From NCBI GenBank assembly GCA_011087955.1, contig JAALKR010000002.1, positions 45,133 to 109,132 on the forward strand: a stretch of DNA of 64,000 nt. Reading direction: 5' to 3'. How positions within the stretch are numbered: the stretch's first letter is position 1; the number at the start of each line of letters is the position of its first letter. The position numbers and the translations under genes were made by a program. The notes below the pieces were generated by a model that saw nothing but the letters and a program-made list of their open reading frames with translations, was not told the origin of the DNA and ran no database searches. The stretch is from Oligoflexia bacterium (GTDB lineage: Bacteria; Bdellovibrionota; UBA1018; CAIPTA01; JAALKR01). This document shows, piece after piece, positions 20,674-31,940 of the stretch.

Positions 20674-22413
20674 ATGCTGAAATATCTACGAATTCAAAAT
20701 TTTGCGATCATTGAGAATGTGGAAATTGAATTTGGCTCGGGCCTAAATATCATTTCTGGTGAGACTGGGGCAGGCAAGTCTATCATTATGGGTGCGCTAA
20801 ATATAATTCTCGGAGGTCGTGCAAAGTCAGACCTGATTCGATCAGGCACAAATTCAGCCTCTGTCGAATCCTTATTTGACGTTGTCGACAGGGGAAGTAT
20901 CCAAGGTGTTTTAGATAACACCGGAATTGAAATCGAACACGATGAATTAATTGTTCGACGAATCATCCAACCAAACGGAAAAAGCAGAGCTTTTGTAAAC
21001 GATGTAATGGTAAACGTTGGCACGTTGAATTTAATTACTGAGCGCCTCGTAGATCTGTGTGGCCAGGGAGATCAGCGACTTTTACAACGACAAAATGAGC
21101 AACTGCTTTGGCTTGACCGTTATGCTGAAAATGACCCCATCAGAAATTTTGTCAAAGAGCGCTTTCAGGCTTGGAAGCAAAAACTCAACGAGCTTAAGAG
21201 GCTAGAAGATGATTCAGCCGACAAAGAGAGGCGTGTTGATTTTTTGCGATTTCAGTTAAAGGAGCTGGAAGAGGCTAAACTACAGCAAGGTAGCGAAGAT
21301 TTGGAAATCAAAGGCGAACTGGACATCCTCTCAAATTCAGAAACTCTTTTGAATTTTGCCCGGGAAGCTGAATCAGCAATTAATGGCTGTGATGATGGCA
21401 ATAAAGCAATATTAGATGTTCTTGGCGCTCTTGTAAATCGAGCAGAAGAGCTTTGCAAAACAGACACAAATCTAACCCCTGCTTATGAATTAATGAATTC
21501 TTTAAAAATCACGTTAGAAGAGGCTGGTTATTTCTTCCGTGATTACATGAACAATATTGAGGTGGATGATGGTCGATTAGAGGGGTTAAACCACCGCTAT
21601 AATTTACTTACGCAAATTAAGCGCAAATACGGGCCATCACTCAAAGAAGCCATTGAGTCACGAGAGATTTTTAGAAACGAAATTGAATCCTTTGAAAACC
21701 ACGACGAGAATGTCCAAATAGTGACGGCTGCTGTCAACGAAGCAAGATCACTATTCGATGAAGAAGCAGAAAGACTGTCGGAAAAGCGTAAAGTAGCCGC
21801 TAATACATTTGCTACGGAAGTCGAAAAAGAATTAGCTGAACTCAACATGGAAAGAGCTAAATTTGAGTGTTTGCTTGAACGTTCGGAAGAGCCCTCGAGC
21901 TACGGCATTGACAAAGCAGACTATCTTCTTGCGGCTAATCCAGGAGAGGATGCAGCACCCCTTCACAAGGTCGCTTCTGGCGGCGAGCTAAGTCGCATTA
22001 TGCTTGCGCTTCATAACGTGCTTTCTAGCCGAGGGGGGGTTCGTGTTTATTTATTCGATGAAGTAGATACAGGCGTTGGCGGGAAAACTGCTGCCGTCGT
22101 CGGACGCAAACTACAAAGAGTAGCGGATAATTCACAAGTAATTTGTATTACTCACCTCCCTCAGGTGGCAAGTTTTGCAGATCGTCACCTTCGCGTAGAA
22201 AAGTCTGTTTCCATGATTGATGGAGAGGAGCGCACTAGCTCCAATGTTGTGCAAGTCGCAGGGAGTGACCAAGTTTTAGAGATTACTCGTATGCTTGGAG
22301 GAATGGAAGATAGTAGCGAAGCACTAGCAAATGCTGAATCCATGATTCTTTCTGCTAAAAATATGAAGGACTCAGGGCGGGATTCTAGCAGCGACATAGC
22401 TGCTAATGAGTAA
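20674..22413 (+). CDS. recN: DNA repair protein RecN
   Basis: MLKYLRIQNFAIIENVEIEF; SGETGAGKSIIMGALN; ASGGELSRIMLAL; FDEVDTGVGG. Confidence 0.95.
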   Translation: MLKYLRIQNFAIIENVEIEFGSGLNIISGETGAGKSIIMGALNIILGGRAKSDLIRSGTNSASVESLFDVVDRGSIQGVLDNTGIEIEHDELIVRRIIQPNGKSRAFVNDVMVNVGTLNLITERLVDLCGQGDQRLLQRQNEQLLWLDRYAENDPIRNFVKERFQAWKQKLNELKRLEDDSADKERRVDFLRFQLKELEEAKLQQGSEDLEIKGELDILSNSETLLNFAREAESAINGCDDGNKAILDVLGALVNRAEELCKTDTNLTPAYELMNSLKITLEEAGYFFRDYMNNIEVDDGRLEGLNHRYNLLTQIKRKYGPSLKEAIESREIFRNEIESFENHDENVQIVTAAVNEARSLFDEEAERLSEKRKVAANTFATEVEKELAELNMERAKFECLLERSEEPSSYGIDKADYLLAANPGEDAAPLHKVASGGELSRIMLALHNVLSSRGGVRVYLFDEVDTGVGGKTAAVVGRKLQRVADNSQVICITHLPQVASFADRHLRVEKSVSMIDGEERTSSNVVQVAGSDQVLEITRMLGGMEDSSEALANAESMILSAKNMKDSGRDSSSDIAANE

Positions 22414-22434
22414 GGGGCTTGCAAAAGAATTTCT

Positions 22435-23565
22435 GTGAAGCCATCAGCAATAGTCGACACTAACAATACTAAAAAATTTCGCAACCTTTACGTTCATCTC
22501 CCCTTCTGTAAAGTTCACTGCCATTATTGTGATTTTTTTGTGGTCCCAGTTCGCAAAGCAAACCATGATAATTTTTTTTCCGCTTTGCAAGAGGAACTAG
22601 GTATGTGGCGCCCTCATTTGGCTGCTTTAGAGACTCTTTATCTGGGCGGTGGAACCCCCAGTGAGTCCCCTGCCGAGATGATCATGAAATTATTTTCACC
22701 TCTAACGCTCAATACCTTAAAAGAGTTCACTATAGAAGTGAATCCTAGTTCTATGACTAGCGATAATATACAAAATTGGAAGCAATTGGGCATTAATCGT
22801 CTTAGCATAGGTATTCAATCGCTAGTCGACTCTAACTTAAAAAATCTTGGGAGAAATCACAATCGCGAGGAAGCGCTACGAGCCATTGATCTGGCTTGTG
22901 AAAATTTCAATCTCGTTTGTTGTGATTTGATATATGGCGTTCCTGATCAGTCGCTAGAGGATTTAGATGAATCAATTGAGGAGTTTTCCAAAAAGCCAAT
23001 TAAGCATATCTCGGCTTACACATTGACTCTTCCTCAAAGCCACTTTCTGTTCAAAAAATTGCCTGGGCCGGAGGAAGGGTTACTGCAGGCAGAGTTTATT
23101 CATAAAAAATTGCACTCGGCCGGATTCGAGCATTATGAAGCCTCCAACTTTGCTCGCCCTGGATTTCGCGGTATGCACAATTGTAATTACTGGACAGGTA
23201 ACTCTTACCTTGGAGTTGGTCCTTCTGCCCATAGCTTTGACGGTCGCGCAAAACGTTGGATCAACTTCCCAGATTTAAAGAAATATAACTCTGCCCTCGA
23301 ATCTCGAAACTTGCCTATCCTTGAGCTCGAGGAGCTAAATTCTCAACAACGCGAAATTGAGTTCTTTTTAGTCCGAATGCGCACGATTGCTGGATTCCAT
23401 CTGCGCGAAGTTGAGGCGAAATTTGGTGCAGAAAAACTAGCAAAAATCAGGAGGAAGCTAACCGAGTTCGAAGAATCCGGGCTTGGACAACTTGTTGAAA
23501 ATACTTGGTTTCCCTCATTCCCAGGGATTATGTTAAGCGACTCTCTGACGGAAAAACTTATATAA
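22435..23565 (+). CDS. hemW: HemW-like radical SAM protein
   Basis: YVHLPFCKVHCHYCDFF (CX3CX2C); YLGGGTPS; NRLSIGIQS. Confidence 0.9.
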   Translation: MKPSAIVDTNNTKKFRNLYVHLPFCKVHCHYCDFFVVPVRKANHDNFFSALQEELGMWRPHLAALETLYLGGGTPSESPAEMIMKLFSPLTLNTLKEFTIEVNPSSMTSDNIQNWKQLGINRLSIGIQSLVDSNLKNLGRNHNREEALRAIDLACENFNLVCCDLIYGVPDQSLEDLDESIEEFSKKPIKHISAYTLTLPQSHFLFKKLPGPEEGLLQAEFIHKKLHSAGFEHYEASNFARPGFRGMHNCNYWTGNSYLGVGPSAHSFDGRAKRWINFPDLKKYNSALESRNLPILELEELNSQQREIEFFLVRMRTIAGFHLREVEAKFGAEKLAKIRRKLTEFEESGLGQLVENTWFPSFPGIMLSDSLTEKLI

Positions 23566-23715
23566 TTCAAATGTTTACCAGCCTCCATCAAGCTCAGAAA
23601 TTCTGTCCTAATATTTGAATTTTTCTTCCAGGCTTCATTGACACCCCAGATATTGCACCCATCTTGCAAACAAGGATTTTTGATCGGAATTTTGAACCTA
23701 GGGCAAGTTGGAATT

Positions 23716-24339
23716 ATGACAAGTTCAGAGCCTACTAAAAACCATGAAGTGAATGAGCCAAAGGATAAGGCAGGAGGCGCAGAAAAGAGCGCGGCCAAAA
23801 TCCCTGATGTGGAATTTGGTGCAGAAATCGATAGTAAGGCGAGCTCAGAAGAGCCCATGACAGACGAAGCAGCAAAAGAGGATTTCGAGGGGAAGGCCAA
23901 GGAGTGGGAAAATAAGTTCCTCTACCTTTCAGCTGAATTTGATAATTTTCGCAAGCGCATGCAAAAGGAGAAGTCCGATTTCTTCAAGTATGGACATGAG
24001 GACTTCCTGCGCGAGCAGCTAATGGTTCAGGATAATTTTATTCGAGCAATCGAGGCAGCAAAACAAAGTAATCCTGAGCAGGGGACCTCGTCGGCTCAGA
24101 TGGTCGAAGGATTAGAGATGATTATGTGGCAATTTATGGAGGCCATGAAGCACCAGGGAGTAACCACTATTGAGGCGGTCGGGCAAAAATTTGACCCAAC
24201 CGTGCATGAGGCGGTCGGACAAGAAGAGGTTAATGATAAGGAGCCCAATGTTGTCCTGCGGGAAGAATTAAAAGGTTTTATGCTGCACGACCGAGTTTTG
24301 CGCGCATCTCGGGTCGTAATTAGCAAAAAGAAAGATTAA
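23716..24339 (+). CDS. grpE: nucleotide exchange factor GrpE
   Basis: ENKFLYLSAEFDNFRKRMQKEK; EAVGQKFDPTVHEAVGQEE; start reassigned to ATG 23716; upstream of dnaK. Confidence 0.93.
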   Translation: MTSSEPTKNHEVNEPKDKAGGAEKSAAKIPDVEFGAEIDSKASSEEPMTDEAAKEDFEGKAKEWENKFLYLSAEFDNFRKRMQKEKSDFFKYGHEDFLREQLMVQDNFIRAIEAAKQSNPEQGTSSAQMVEGLEMIMWQFMEAMKHQGVTTIEAVGQKFDPTVHEAVGQEEVNDKEPNVVLREELKGFMLHDRVLRASRVVISKKKD

Positions 24340-24370
24340 CTGATTTTTATAGTTTCGGAGGCCAAATATA

Positions 24371-26341
24371 ATGAGCAAGATAATTGGAATTGATTTAGGA
24401 ACAACTAATTCGTGCGTAGCGGTTCTTGAGGGCGGCAAGCCAAAAGTTATTCAAAATGCGGAAGGCAACAACACAACCCCTTCCATCGTGGCATTTGCTG
24501 ACTCTGGTGAAAGGCTTGTTGGGACTCCCGCAAAGCGCCAAGCGGTTACAAACCCAAATAAAACTATCTTTGAGTCAAAACGACTTATGGGTCGAAAATT
24601 TTCATCCAAGGAGGTGGAAGAGTTCGCAAATGTGTCACCATTTGGTGTAGTTGCATCTGGAAATGGTGACGCCGCGATCGAAGTTGCTGGCAAAAAGATG
24701 TCTCCACAAGAAATTTCAGCTCAAGTTTTGATAAAGATGAAATCTACTGCGGAAGATTATCTGGGCACAACTGTTAATGAAGCGATTGTTACCGTTCCAG
24801 CTTATTTCGATGATGCTCAAAGACAAGCGACAAAGGACGCGGGCAAAATCGCGGGGCTTGATGTTAAGCGAATCATTAACGAGCCTACTGCTGCTGCTCT
24901 TGCTTATGGTTTAGACAAAAAGAAGGATCTCAAAATTGCTGTTTTTGATTTGGGTGGTGGAACGTTTGACGTTTCCGTGCTTGAAATTGGTGACGGGGTA
25001 TTTGAAGTGAAAGCCACTAACGGTGATACGTTCTTGGGCGGTGGTAATTTTGACCAAAAAATAATTGATTTTCTTGCGGACGAATTTAAAAAAGAGAACA
25101 GCATTGATTTGCGCAAAGACAAGATGGCACTTCAACGCTTAAAAGAGGTGGCGGAAAAAGCCAAGCATGAATTATCTAGTGCCACTGAAACCTCCATCAA
25201 TCTCCCATTCATTACTGCAGATGCCTCTGGGCCAAAACACTTAAATACCAACCTTACAAGAGCGAAGTTTGAGGCTCTATGTGAAGATCTAATTCAAAAA
25301 CTTGCCCCTCCTTGTGAAGAGGCTCTTAAGGACTCTGACTTCTCAAAGGCAGACATTGATGAAGTTATTTTAGTTGGCGGCATGACTCGTATGCCGAAAG
25401 TCCAAGAGCGAGTTAAAGAAATTTTCGGGAAAGACCCAAGCAAAGGTGTAAACCCAGATGAGGTTGTTGCTGTTGGTGCGGCCATTCAAGGTGGTGTGTT
25501 GCAGGGTGATGTTAAAGACGTACTTCTTCTCGACGTAACACCCCTGTCCCTAGGCATTGAAACTTTGAACGGGGTTTCTACGAAGCTTATCGACAAGAAC
25601 ACTACAATTCCGGCGAAAAAATCGCAGGTATTCTCTACTGCAGCCGACAACCAGACTGCGGTTACTATTCACGTCCTTCAAGGGGAGCGCGAGTTTGCTA
25701 ATGATAATAAATCCCTTGGTCGGTTCGATCTTGTTGGCATCCCTGCCGCACCTCGAGGCATGCCGCAAATTGAAGTTACTTTTGACATCGATGCAAACGG
25801 CCTCGTGAACGTTTCTGCTAAAGATAAGGGCACCGGCAAGGAGCAAGCAATCCAAATTAACCCATCTGGTGGCCTATCAGACGATGAAATTGAAAAAATG
25901 GTTCAAGATGCAGAAGCTAACAAAGTTGACGACGAAAAACGAAGGCAAGTTGTAAACGCACATAACGAGTTAGATGGCCTTTGCTATACATGCGAAAAAA
26001 CTCTTAAAGAAAATGGTGACAAAATTTCTGATGATGCCAAGTCAGCTGTAGAAGCTGCGCTGAAAGAAGCTAAGCCAATCTTAGAGGCTGGCGATGATGC
26101 GGGCGCTATGAAGGCAACGGCAGAAAAGCTTCAGCAGGCATCGGCAAAGATGGCTGAACAGCTTTATAGCAACGGCCAACAGCAGCAGCCAGGTGCGGAC
26201 GCTGGTGGCGGCGCAAACCAAGGAGGAAACGGCAGCACAAACGGTACAAACGACGCCGGATTTTCTGATGGTAAAGAAGGCAGCAGCGAAAACAAGGGCA
26301 AAGATGATAATGTTATCGATGCCGATTTTAAAGAAGTTTAA
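24371..26341 (+). CDS. dnaK: chaperone DnaK (Hsp70)
   Basis: [51 protein letters not shown]-terminal [12 protein letters not shown]. Confidence 0.98.
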   Translation: MSKIIGIDLGTTNSCVAVLEGGKPKVIQNAEGNNTTPSIVAFADSGERLVGTPAKRQAVTNPNKTIFESKRLMGRKFSSKEVEEFANVSPFGVVASGNGDAAIEVAGKKMSPQEISAQVLIKMKSTAEDYLGTTVNEAIVTVPAYFDDAQRQATKDAGKIAGLDVKRIINEPTAAALAYGLDKKKDLKIAVFDLGGGTFDVSVLEIGDGVFEVKATNGDTFLGGGNFDQKIIDFLADEFKKENSIDLRKDKMALQRLKEVAEKAKHELSSATETSINLPFITADASGPKHLNTNLTRAKFEALCEDLIQKLAPPCEEALKDSDFSKADIDEVILVGGMTRMPKVQERVKEIFGKDPSKGVNPDEVVAVGAAIQGGVLQGDVKDVLLLDVTPLSLGIETLNGVSTKLIDKNTTIPAKKSQVFSTAADNQTAVTIHVLQGEREFANDNKSLGRFDLVGIPAAPRGMPQIEVTFDIDANGLVNVSAKDKGTGKEQAIQINPSGGLSDDEIEKMVQDAEANKVDDEKRRQVVNAHNELDGLCYTCEKTLKENGDKISDDAKSAVEAALKEAKPILEAGDDAGAMKATAEKLQQASAKMAEQLYSNGQQQQPGADAGGGANQGGNGSTNGTNDAGFSDGKEGSSENKGKDDNVIDADFKEV

Positions 26342-26379
26342 TCAAGAACTTTCATCCTTATAAATATTGAGGTTTTTTG

Positions 26380-27519
26380 ATGTCCGAAAAACGTGACTAT
26401 TATGAAGTGCTCGGCGTCGCTAGCGGCGCCGGCCCGGACGAAATTAAGAAGGCCTATCGAAAGCTTGCTGTTAAGTACCATCCTGACAAAAATCCAGATA
26501 GTGTAGATGCGGAAGAAAAATTCAAAGAAGCCTCTGAAGCCTACGAAATATTAAGCGACGATAAAAAGCGCGGTGCCTACAACCAGTTTGGTCACGCTGG
26601 TGTAGACGGTATGAGCGGCTTTGGTGCTGGAGGCTTCCAAGGCGAATTCAATGGTGGAAATTTTAATGATATTTTCGGAGACATATTCGGAGATATTTTT
26701 GGCGGCGGCCAGCAACGCGGACGCGGGCATCGTCGTAGACACTCTGGCATCCCCGGGGAAGATTTACAGCAAGAAATTGATATCACTTTTTTAGAAGCTG
26801 CAAAGGGAGTTATTAAGCCAGCCTCCGTTTGGCGAGAGGTTGTTTGTGATACATGTAACGGAACAGGGTCTAAGTCCGGAAAAGCGAACTCTTGTAACAC
26901 CTGTCACGGGGTTGGTGAGGTTCATTATCAACAAGGTTTTTTTACCGTCGCTCGCACATGCCCTGATTGTAACGGGGAAGGTATTCGCATTTCAGACCCA
27001 TGCTCCAAGTGTGGCGGCAAAGGTAGAAATCAAAAACAATCGAAAATCGAAGTAAAAGTACCTGCCGGCATTGATTCTGGACAACGACTCAAGATTACTG
27101 GTGAGGGCAATAGCGGCGTACGCGGCGGCCCGGCTGGTAACCTGTATATTCAAATCCATGTTCGGCCTCATCCGTTATTTGATCGGGATGGAGATGATAT
27201 TTTATGCGATGTTCCAATTTCTTTTTCGCAAGCTGTGCTCGGTGACAGCATAGAAGTCCCAACAGTTGATGGAAAAGTTGAGTTAAAGATCCCGACTGGC
27301 ACTCAGAGCCATAAAACGCTACGCCTAAAGGGCAAGGGATTCCCGCGCTTAGGTGGTTATGGCAATGGAAACCAACTAGTACGAATAATCGTCGAAACAC
27401 CAACAAATCTCTCTAGCAAAGAGAAGGACCTTTTGCGAGAATTGGATCAGTCATACAATGAGAAATCATCGACTATGACTAAAGGATTTATGAACAAAGT
27501 AAAAGATCTGTTTGGATGA
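26380..27519 (+). CDS. dnaJ: chaperone DnaJ
   Basis: J-domain [10 protein letters not shown]...HPDKNP; G-rich region; four CXXCXGXG zinc motifs. Confidence 0.97.
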   Translation: MSEKRDYYEVLGVASGAGPDEIKKAYRKLAVKYHPDKNPDSVDAEEKFKEASEAYEILSDDKKRGAYNQFGHAGVDGMSGFGAGGFQGEFNGGNFNDIFGDIFGDIFGGGQQRGRGHRRRHSGIPGEDLQQEIDITFLEAAKGVIKPASVWREVVCDTCNGTGSKSGKANSCNTCHGVGEVHYQQGFFTVARTCPDCNGEGIRISDPCSKCGGKGRNQKQSKIEVKVPAGIDSGQRLKITGEGNSGVRGGPAGNLYIQIHVRPHPLFDRDGDDILCDVPISFSQAVLGDSIEVPTVDGKVELKIPTGTQSHKTLRLKGKGFPRLGGYGNGNQLVRIIVETPTNLSSKEKDLLRELDQSYNEKSSTMTKGFMNKVKDLFG

Positions 27520-29546
27520 AGTATTTAACAGCTTTATTATTTGTACTTTCAATTTCAATTTCCCCCAGCGCTTATTCACAAGCTCCAGCCACCAATGCTG
27601 ACAGAGCATATTTCAAAGCCGAGCAAATTTTCTTGCGAGATAATTTAGAAGAAACCCTTAAACAACTTGCTCGATTCTTTAAAAAATTTGGAAATTCAGC
27701 AGCGCCAGCAACTCTCGCAAAGGCCCACAATCTGCGAGGGCTCACCCTCTTTCAATTAAATAGCACCCAGTCTTCTTCCAGTGAATTTCAAAAGGCCGTC
27801 GATATCGCAGAAGCTCACTTCACACAGAATGAGCCTGAGCTGCATATAGCTAGATACAATCTAGCAAACGCTCTTTTAAAGAGCAAGCAGGCCAATAGCG
27901 CAAACAACGTATTACTAAAGGTCAATCCAGCCATATTGGATGAAGACACGAAAATTCGTTATTATCATTTGCTTGGCCGAGCTCTGGAAGCTACAAAAAA
28001 CTATCCTTCCTCTGTTGTTGCCTACTTATTTACCACAAATGAGTTAGAGCAGAGAGACTCAACATTTTCTAACCCTATTGCACGAAAAGCGTACGAGCTC
28101 TCAAAAAATATCTTTTTAAATAGTAATGAATCTGACTTAGCCCGGATAGAAAACCTAGAAGGTAAGATGAGAGAAAATGGTGTCGGAACCTGGACAGCTC
28201 GACTTATTTTAGCAAGAGGTTATATGTTTTCCGGACGACGTGAAGAGGCACTTGATTTGCTTAATTCATTTTTAGACAAAGCAAAAAATCACCCGCTTGA
28301 GGCCGAAGGGCGTAGGCTTATTCAGTTAATGCAAAAACTCTCAATCGTAAACCCACATCGAGTTGGAATTCTACTTCCCCTTTCTGGTCGATTTCAAAAA
28401 TATGGTCGGTTGAGCCTAAAGTCTGCATTATTGGCGCGCAAAAACTTAATGAAAGCTCGAAAGACCTCCCAAGTTGCAGGTCCGAATATTGAGTTCGTTA
28501 TCCGGGACTCTGGATCTACTGAAGAGTCGGCTAAAATTGCATTTGAAAGGCTAGCTACAGAAGACCACGTAGTTGGTATTATTGGACCACTGCTAAAGCG
28601 TCAAGCTCTTGAAGTTGGAAGACTAGCTCAAGAATATGGCGTTCCACTTTTTAGCCTGTCTCGAAAGCAAGCATTGAGTCAGCTGGGTTCATTTATTTTC
28701 CCATTTGCTCTTACCCCTGAGCAACAAGTGAACACTCTACTAGACCATTTGATGACTGAAAAAGGCTTTAAGCGATTTGCAATTTTGTCTCCCAGCAGTC
28801 CAGCAGCAAAGGAATACGTAAATATCTTTTGGACAGAAGTGGAAAAACGCGGTGGATTAATCAGAGGATATGAAGAGTATGCTGCAGGCTCAACCGACTT
28901 CCGCTTCCCATTAAAAAAACTGCTTGGTCTCTTCTATGAAGGGGCTCGACTCATGGAGAAGAGAGAATTAAAACGCAGAGAAAAAATTTATGCCTCAACT
29001 TTAAAGGCCCGTGGGAAGCTTCGTGAACGAATGTTGAGCCAGTACAAATTGAAGCCGATTGTAGATTTTGATGCAGTATTTGTTCCTGATGGACCAAAAG
29101 CAATCGGACAAATAGCCCCGTCATTTGCAGTTTATGGGATTAAGAATCTACCATTCCTAGGGTTGAATACATGGAACACGATGGATATAGTAAACCGAGC
29201 AGGCCAGTATCTTCAACGTTCGTACTTCGTTGATTCCTTCTATTCCCACTCCCGCCGTCCCGAAGCTATAAAATTTATCAGAGAATTCCGCGCTAATTTT
29301 GGGTCGTCCCCGGCCACTCTTGAAGTTCAAGCCTATGATGCTACACGAATTCTGATTCATGCGATTGCTTCTGGTAAAGTAGTGTCCCGATCTGATTTAC
29401 GGAATCATATTCGCACTCACCAAGACTTACGCGGAATTTCCGGTACATTCAAGTTTGACAATAACGGCGTGCAAAGAGGTACATACCTGTTAGGGGTTAG
29501 TGGCAAAAAAATCCTCGAAGTAGAACGTAAACGTAAGCACCTTTAG
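27516..29546 (+). CDS. secreted TPR + periplasmic-binding-like protein (LpoA/LppC-like penicillin-binding protein activator family)
   Basis: signal peptide; TPR-like N-half; [30 protein letters not shown]...[34 protein letters not shown]-like domain. Confidence 0.8.
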   Translation: MKYLTALLFVLSISISPSAYSQAPATNADRAYFKAEQIFLRDNLEETLKQLARFFKKFGNSAAPATLAKAHNLRGLTLFQLNSTQSSSSEFQKAVDIAEAHFTQNEPELHIARYNLANALLKSKQANSANNVLLKVNPAILDEDTKIRYYHLLGRALEATKNYPSSVVAYLFTTNELEQRDSTFSNPIARKAYELSKNIFLNSNESDLARIENLEGKMRENGVGTWTARLILARGYMFSGRREEALDLLNSFLDKAKNHPLEAEGRRLIQLMQKLSIVNPHRVGILLPLSGRFQKYGRLSLKSALLARKNLMKARKTSQVAGPNIEFVIRDSGSTEESAKIAFERLATEDHVVGIIGPLLKRQALEVGRLAQEYGVPLFSLSRKQALSQLGSFIFPFALTPEQQVNTLLDHLMTEKGFKRFAILSPSSPAAKEYVNIFWTEVEKRGGLIRGYEEYAAGSTDFRFPLKKLLGLFYEGARLMEKRELKRREKIYASTLKARGKLRERMLSQYKLKPIVDFDAVFVPDGPKAIGQIAPSFAVYGIKNLPFLGLNTWNTMDIVNRAGQYLQRSYFVDSFYSHSRRPEAIKFIREFRANFGSSPATLEVQAYDATRILIHAIASGKVVSRSDLRNHIRTHQDLRGISGTFKFDNNGVQRGTYLLGVSGKKILEVERKRKHL

Positions 29547-29552
29547 TTTTTT

Positions 29553-29582
29553 GATTCTTGTATACACCATTTCGATTCTTGT
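29553..29582. repeat. short direct repeat GATTCTTGT x2, 21-bp spacing, upstream of fliD
   Basis: gattcttgt at 29553 and 29574. Confidence 0.5.
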
Positions 29583-29642
29583 CTGTGCCACAATGAAATC
29601 ATATAATTTAAGAGGAGTCTTTAATTCATCAAGGAGGATGGA

Positions 29643-31025
29643 TTGGCTATCAGTTTAGGCCCGATTGCATCTGGTCTGCCTAAAGATATCGTGGATCGCT
29701 TGATGGAGGTCGAGCAGCGTCCACTCAAAGCTCTTGGCGATCGAAAAGCCAACGAAGAGAGCCGCCTTGCTTTGGTACAAGACCTATTGCAGCGTCTTCG
29801 CGACGCGAAGACTGATTTAGATGCACTCGGAAAATATCGAGAATTTAGACTTCTACTTGCAAATATCCCTAGAGATGATTTGATGGCTATGACCATTGAT
29901 AGTGAGATCGCCGAGCCGGGCGAATATCAGTTTGAAATCAAGCAGCTATCAGGTCGTTCTTCAATGTTATCCAACGGATTTGAAGACCCAAATGATACAC
30001 AAATTGGTGTCGGCTATTTCTCATATGATCTTCCAAATGGCGAAACCGAAGAAGTTTTTATCGACTATGACAACAATACGCTTCAAGGCATTGCAAATAA
30101 AATTAATGACCAAAAAAATCTAAATCTCCAGGCGCTTGTTGTCGATGATGGAGCTGGCACTGAGAATCCTTGGCGTTTGATTATTGCTCATAAAGAATCT
30201 GGAGAGATTAACGATGCTGAATTTCCAACATTTTATTTTGTTGATGGAGATGAAGACTTTTATCTCGATAAAGAGCGCCCGGCCCAAAACTCGGTTGTCT
30301 CTGTGAACGGGTTTGATGTCGAATTCGCAAGCACAAAATTTGATACACTATTACCCGGAGTAACGATTGACCTAAAAGACGCAGATCCAGGCACTGAATT
30401 TACTGTAAAAATTCAAGAAGATATTGAATCTGCTGAAGCGAAGGTGCGAGCAGTTGTAGAGAAGCTAAATAATATACTTCAATTCATACAAACTCAGAAT
30501 AAAATCGATGAAAATACAGATACTAGAAAAACTCTTGGTGGCGACATCACTTTGCAAAATCTAGAGTCTTTGATTCGCAGAATGGTAATGGAAAATTACC
30601 CTACTAGTGACGGAGGCATGCGGTTCGCAGATCTTGGAGTTACTTTCCAAAGAGACGGTTTATTAAAAATTAATGATAATAAGTTAAAAAATGCTGTTAC
30701 TGCTAGATTTGAACAGGTAGGCGAATTTTTTGCTGGAATCAACGATAACGGAAGCGGATTTGTAGGAAAACTTTCTGGGTCGATAAAAAACTACACTAAG
30801 TTCAATGGTCTAGTAGATAGTCGGCAACAAGGTATTAAACGACGAATCGATGATATTGACCGGCAAATTGAAACTAAAGAGCGACAAGTTGAAAAAACTA
30901 GGGACGATTTAAAGCGAAAATTCGCTACACTAGAGAGCACTATGGCACGACTAAAAGGGCAGCAGGCTCAAGTCTCGGCGGCGTTGGGCTCAAGTGATGG
31001 GCTCGGAGGACTTATTGGCGGCTAA
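29643..31025 (+). CDS. fliD: flagellar filament capping protein FliD (TTG start)
   Basis: ISLGPIASGLPKDIVDRLMEVEQRPL; C-terminal coiled coil DDIDRQIETKERQVEKTRDDLKRKFATLESTMARLKGQQAQVSAAL; SD aaggagg upstream; fliS follows. Confidence 0.9.
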   Translation: MAISLGPIASGLPKDIVDRLMEVEQRPLKALGDRKANEESRLALVQDLLQRLRDAKTDLDALGKYREFRLLLANIPRDDLMAMTIDSEIAEPGEYQFEIKQLSGRSSMLSNGFEDPNDTQIGVGYFSYDLPNGETEEVFIDYDNNTLQGIANKINDQKNLNLQALVVDDGAGTENPWRLIIAHKESGEINDAEFPTFYFVDGDEDFYLDKERPAQNSVVSVNGFDVEFASTKFDTLLPGVTIDLKDADPGTEFTVKIQEDIESAEAKVRAVVEKLNNILQFIQTQNKIDENTDTRKTLGGDITLQNLESLIRRMVMENYPTSDGGMRFADLGVTFQRDGLLKINDNKLKNAVTARFEQVGEFFAGINDNGSGFVGKLSGSIKNYTKFNGLVDSRQQGIKRRIDDIDRQIETKERQVEKTRDDLKRKFATLESTMARLKGQQAQVSAALGSSDGLGGLIGG

Positions 31026-31051
31026 GATAATAAAGAAGAGGAGACTAGCTA

Positions 31052-31504
31052 ATGCAACACCCATATGGAAATAAGGCATATCACAAGACCTCGATCACAA
31101 CTGCGAGCAAAGAACAGCTCTTGCTCATGCTGTATGAAGGGTGCATTCGCAATTTCAAAAAAGCTAAGCTAGCAATGGAGCAGGGGAATATTGCTGAAAA
31201 AGGGAAGTGGCTCGGAAAAGCTCAAGATATTGTAAATGAATTATCCAGTTCACTAGATTTTGAAAAAGGTGGGGAAATTGCTAAACAATTAGAGTCTCTT
31301 TATCTATTTGTTTTCTTGGAATCTACTGAAGCAAATATTGAAAACAATCCAGAAAAACTAGAGCAATGTATTACAGTGATGATGACTCTCTATGAAGGCT
31401 GGCAAGGTGCTGTGAAAAAGATCCAGAAAGAAAAAGGCAAGGGAGGTGTTGGTGAAGAAGATACTGGCAAAGCAGGCGCAAAAGTAAGCTTGAGGAGTGA
31501 GTAG
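31052..31504 (+). CDS. fliS: flagellar secretion chaperone FliS
   Basis: YHKTSITTASKEQLLLMLYEGCIRNFKKAKLAME. Confidence 0.93.
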   Translation: MQHPYGNKAYHKTSITTASKEQLLLMLYEGCIRNFKKAKLAMEQGNIAEKGKWLGKAQDIVNELSSSLDFEKGGEIAKQLESLYLFVFLESTEANIENNPEKLEQCITVMMTLYEGWQGAVKKIQKEKGKGGVGEEDTGKAGAKVSLRSE

Positions 31505-31940
31505 TTTGGAAGAGCTATTAGAAGCCTTGGCAAAAAAAAGCCTGTGGTTACACAAAATCATCAGCGTAAGCCAAAAATTTCTAGAAGAGGTCAAAGCAAA
31601 CCCTGATTTAGCTTTAGAAAATCTAGATACATTTGACCAAAATCGCGAATCTCTCGTAAAAATGACCATTAATGCAGAGAATCAAATTATAAGTATAATG
31701 CGCCAACAAAAAAATCTAACTCCCAATAAAGAACAAAGTAGAAAAATAGAGTTTTATATTCAGGAATACCAAGAAAAACTCCGAAAAATGCGGCGCATTG
31801 ACTCGGAAATTTTGCCAATCCTCGATACACTGAAAATTGAGCAGAAGACGAAGATTTACAATCTGCAAAAAGGTAAACGGGCTTTATCAAATTACCGCGG
31901 CCAAGTAAAAAGTAGGTCGAATTTTGATGTGCAACTATGA
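31497..31940 (+). CDS. small coiled-coil protein in FliT position (possible flagellar chaperone)
   Basis: position immediately after fliS, helical composition; start likely TTG 31504. Confidence 0.5.
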   Translation: MSSLEELLEALAKKSLWLHKIISVSQKFLEEVKANPDLALENLDTFDQNRESLVKMTINAENQIISIMRQQKNLTPNKEQSRKIEFYIQEYQEKLRKMRRIDSEILPILDTLKIEQKTKIYNLQKGKRALSNYRGQVKSRSNFDVQL

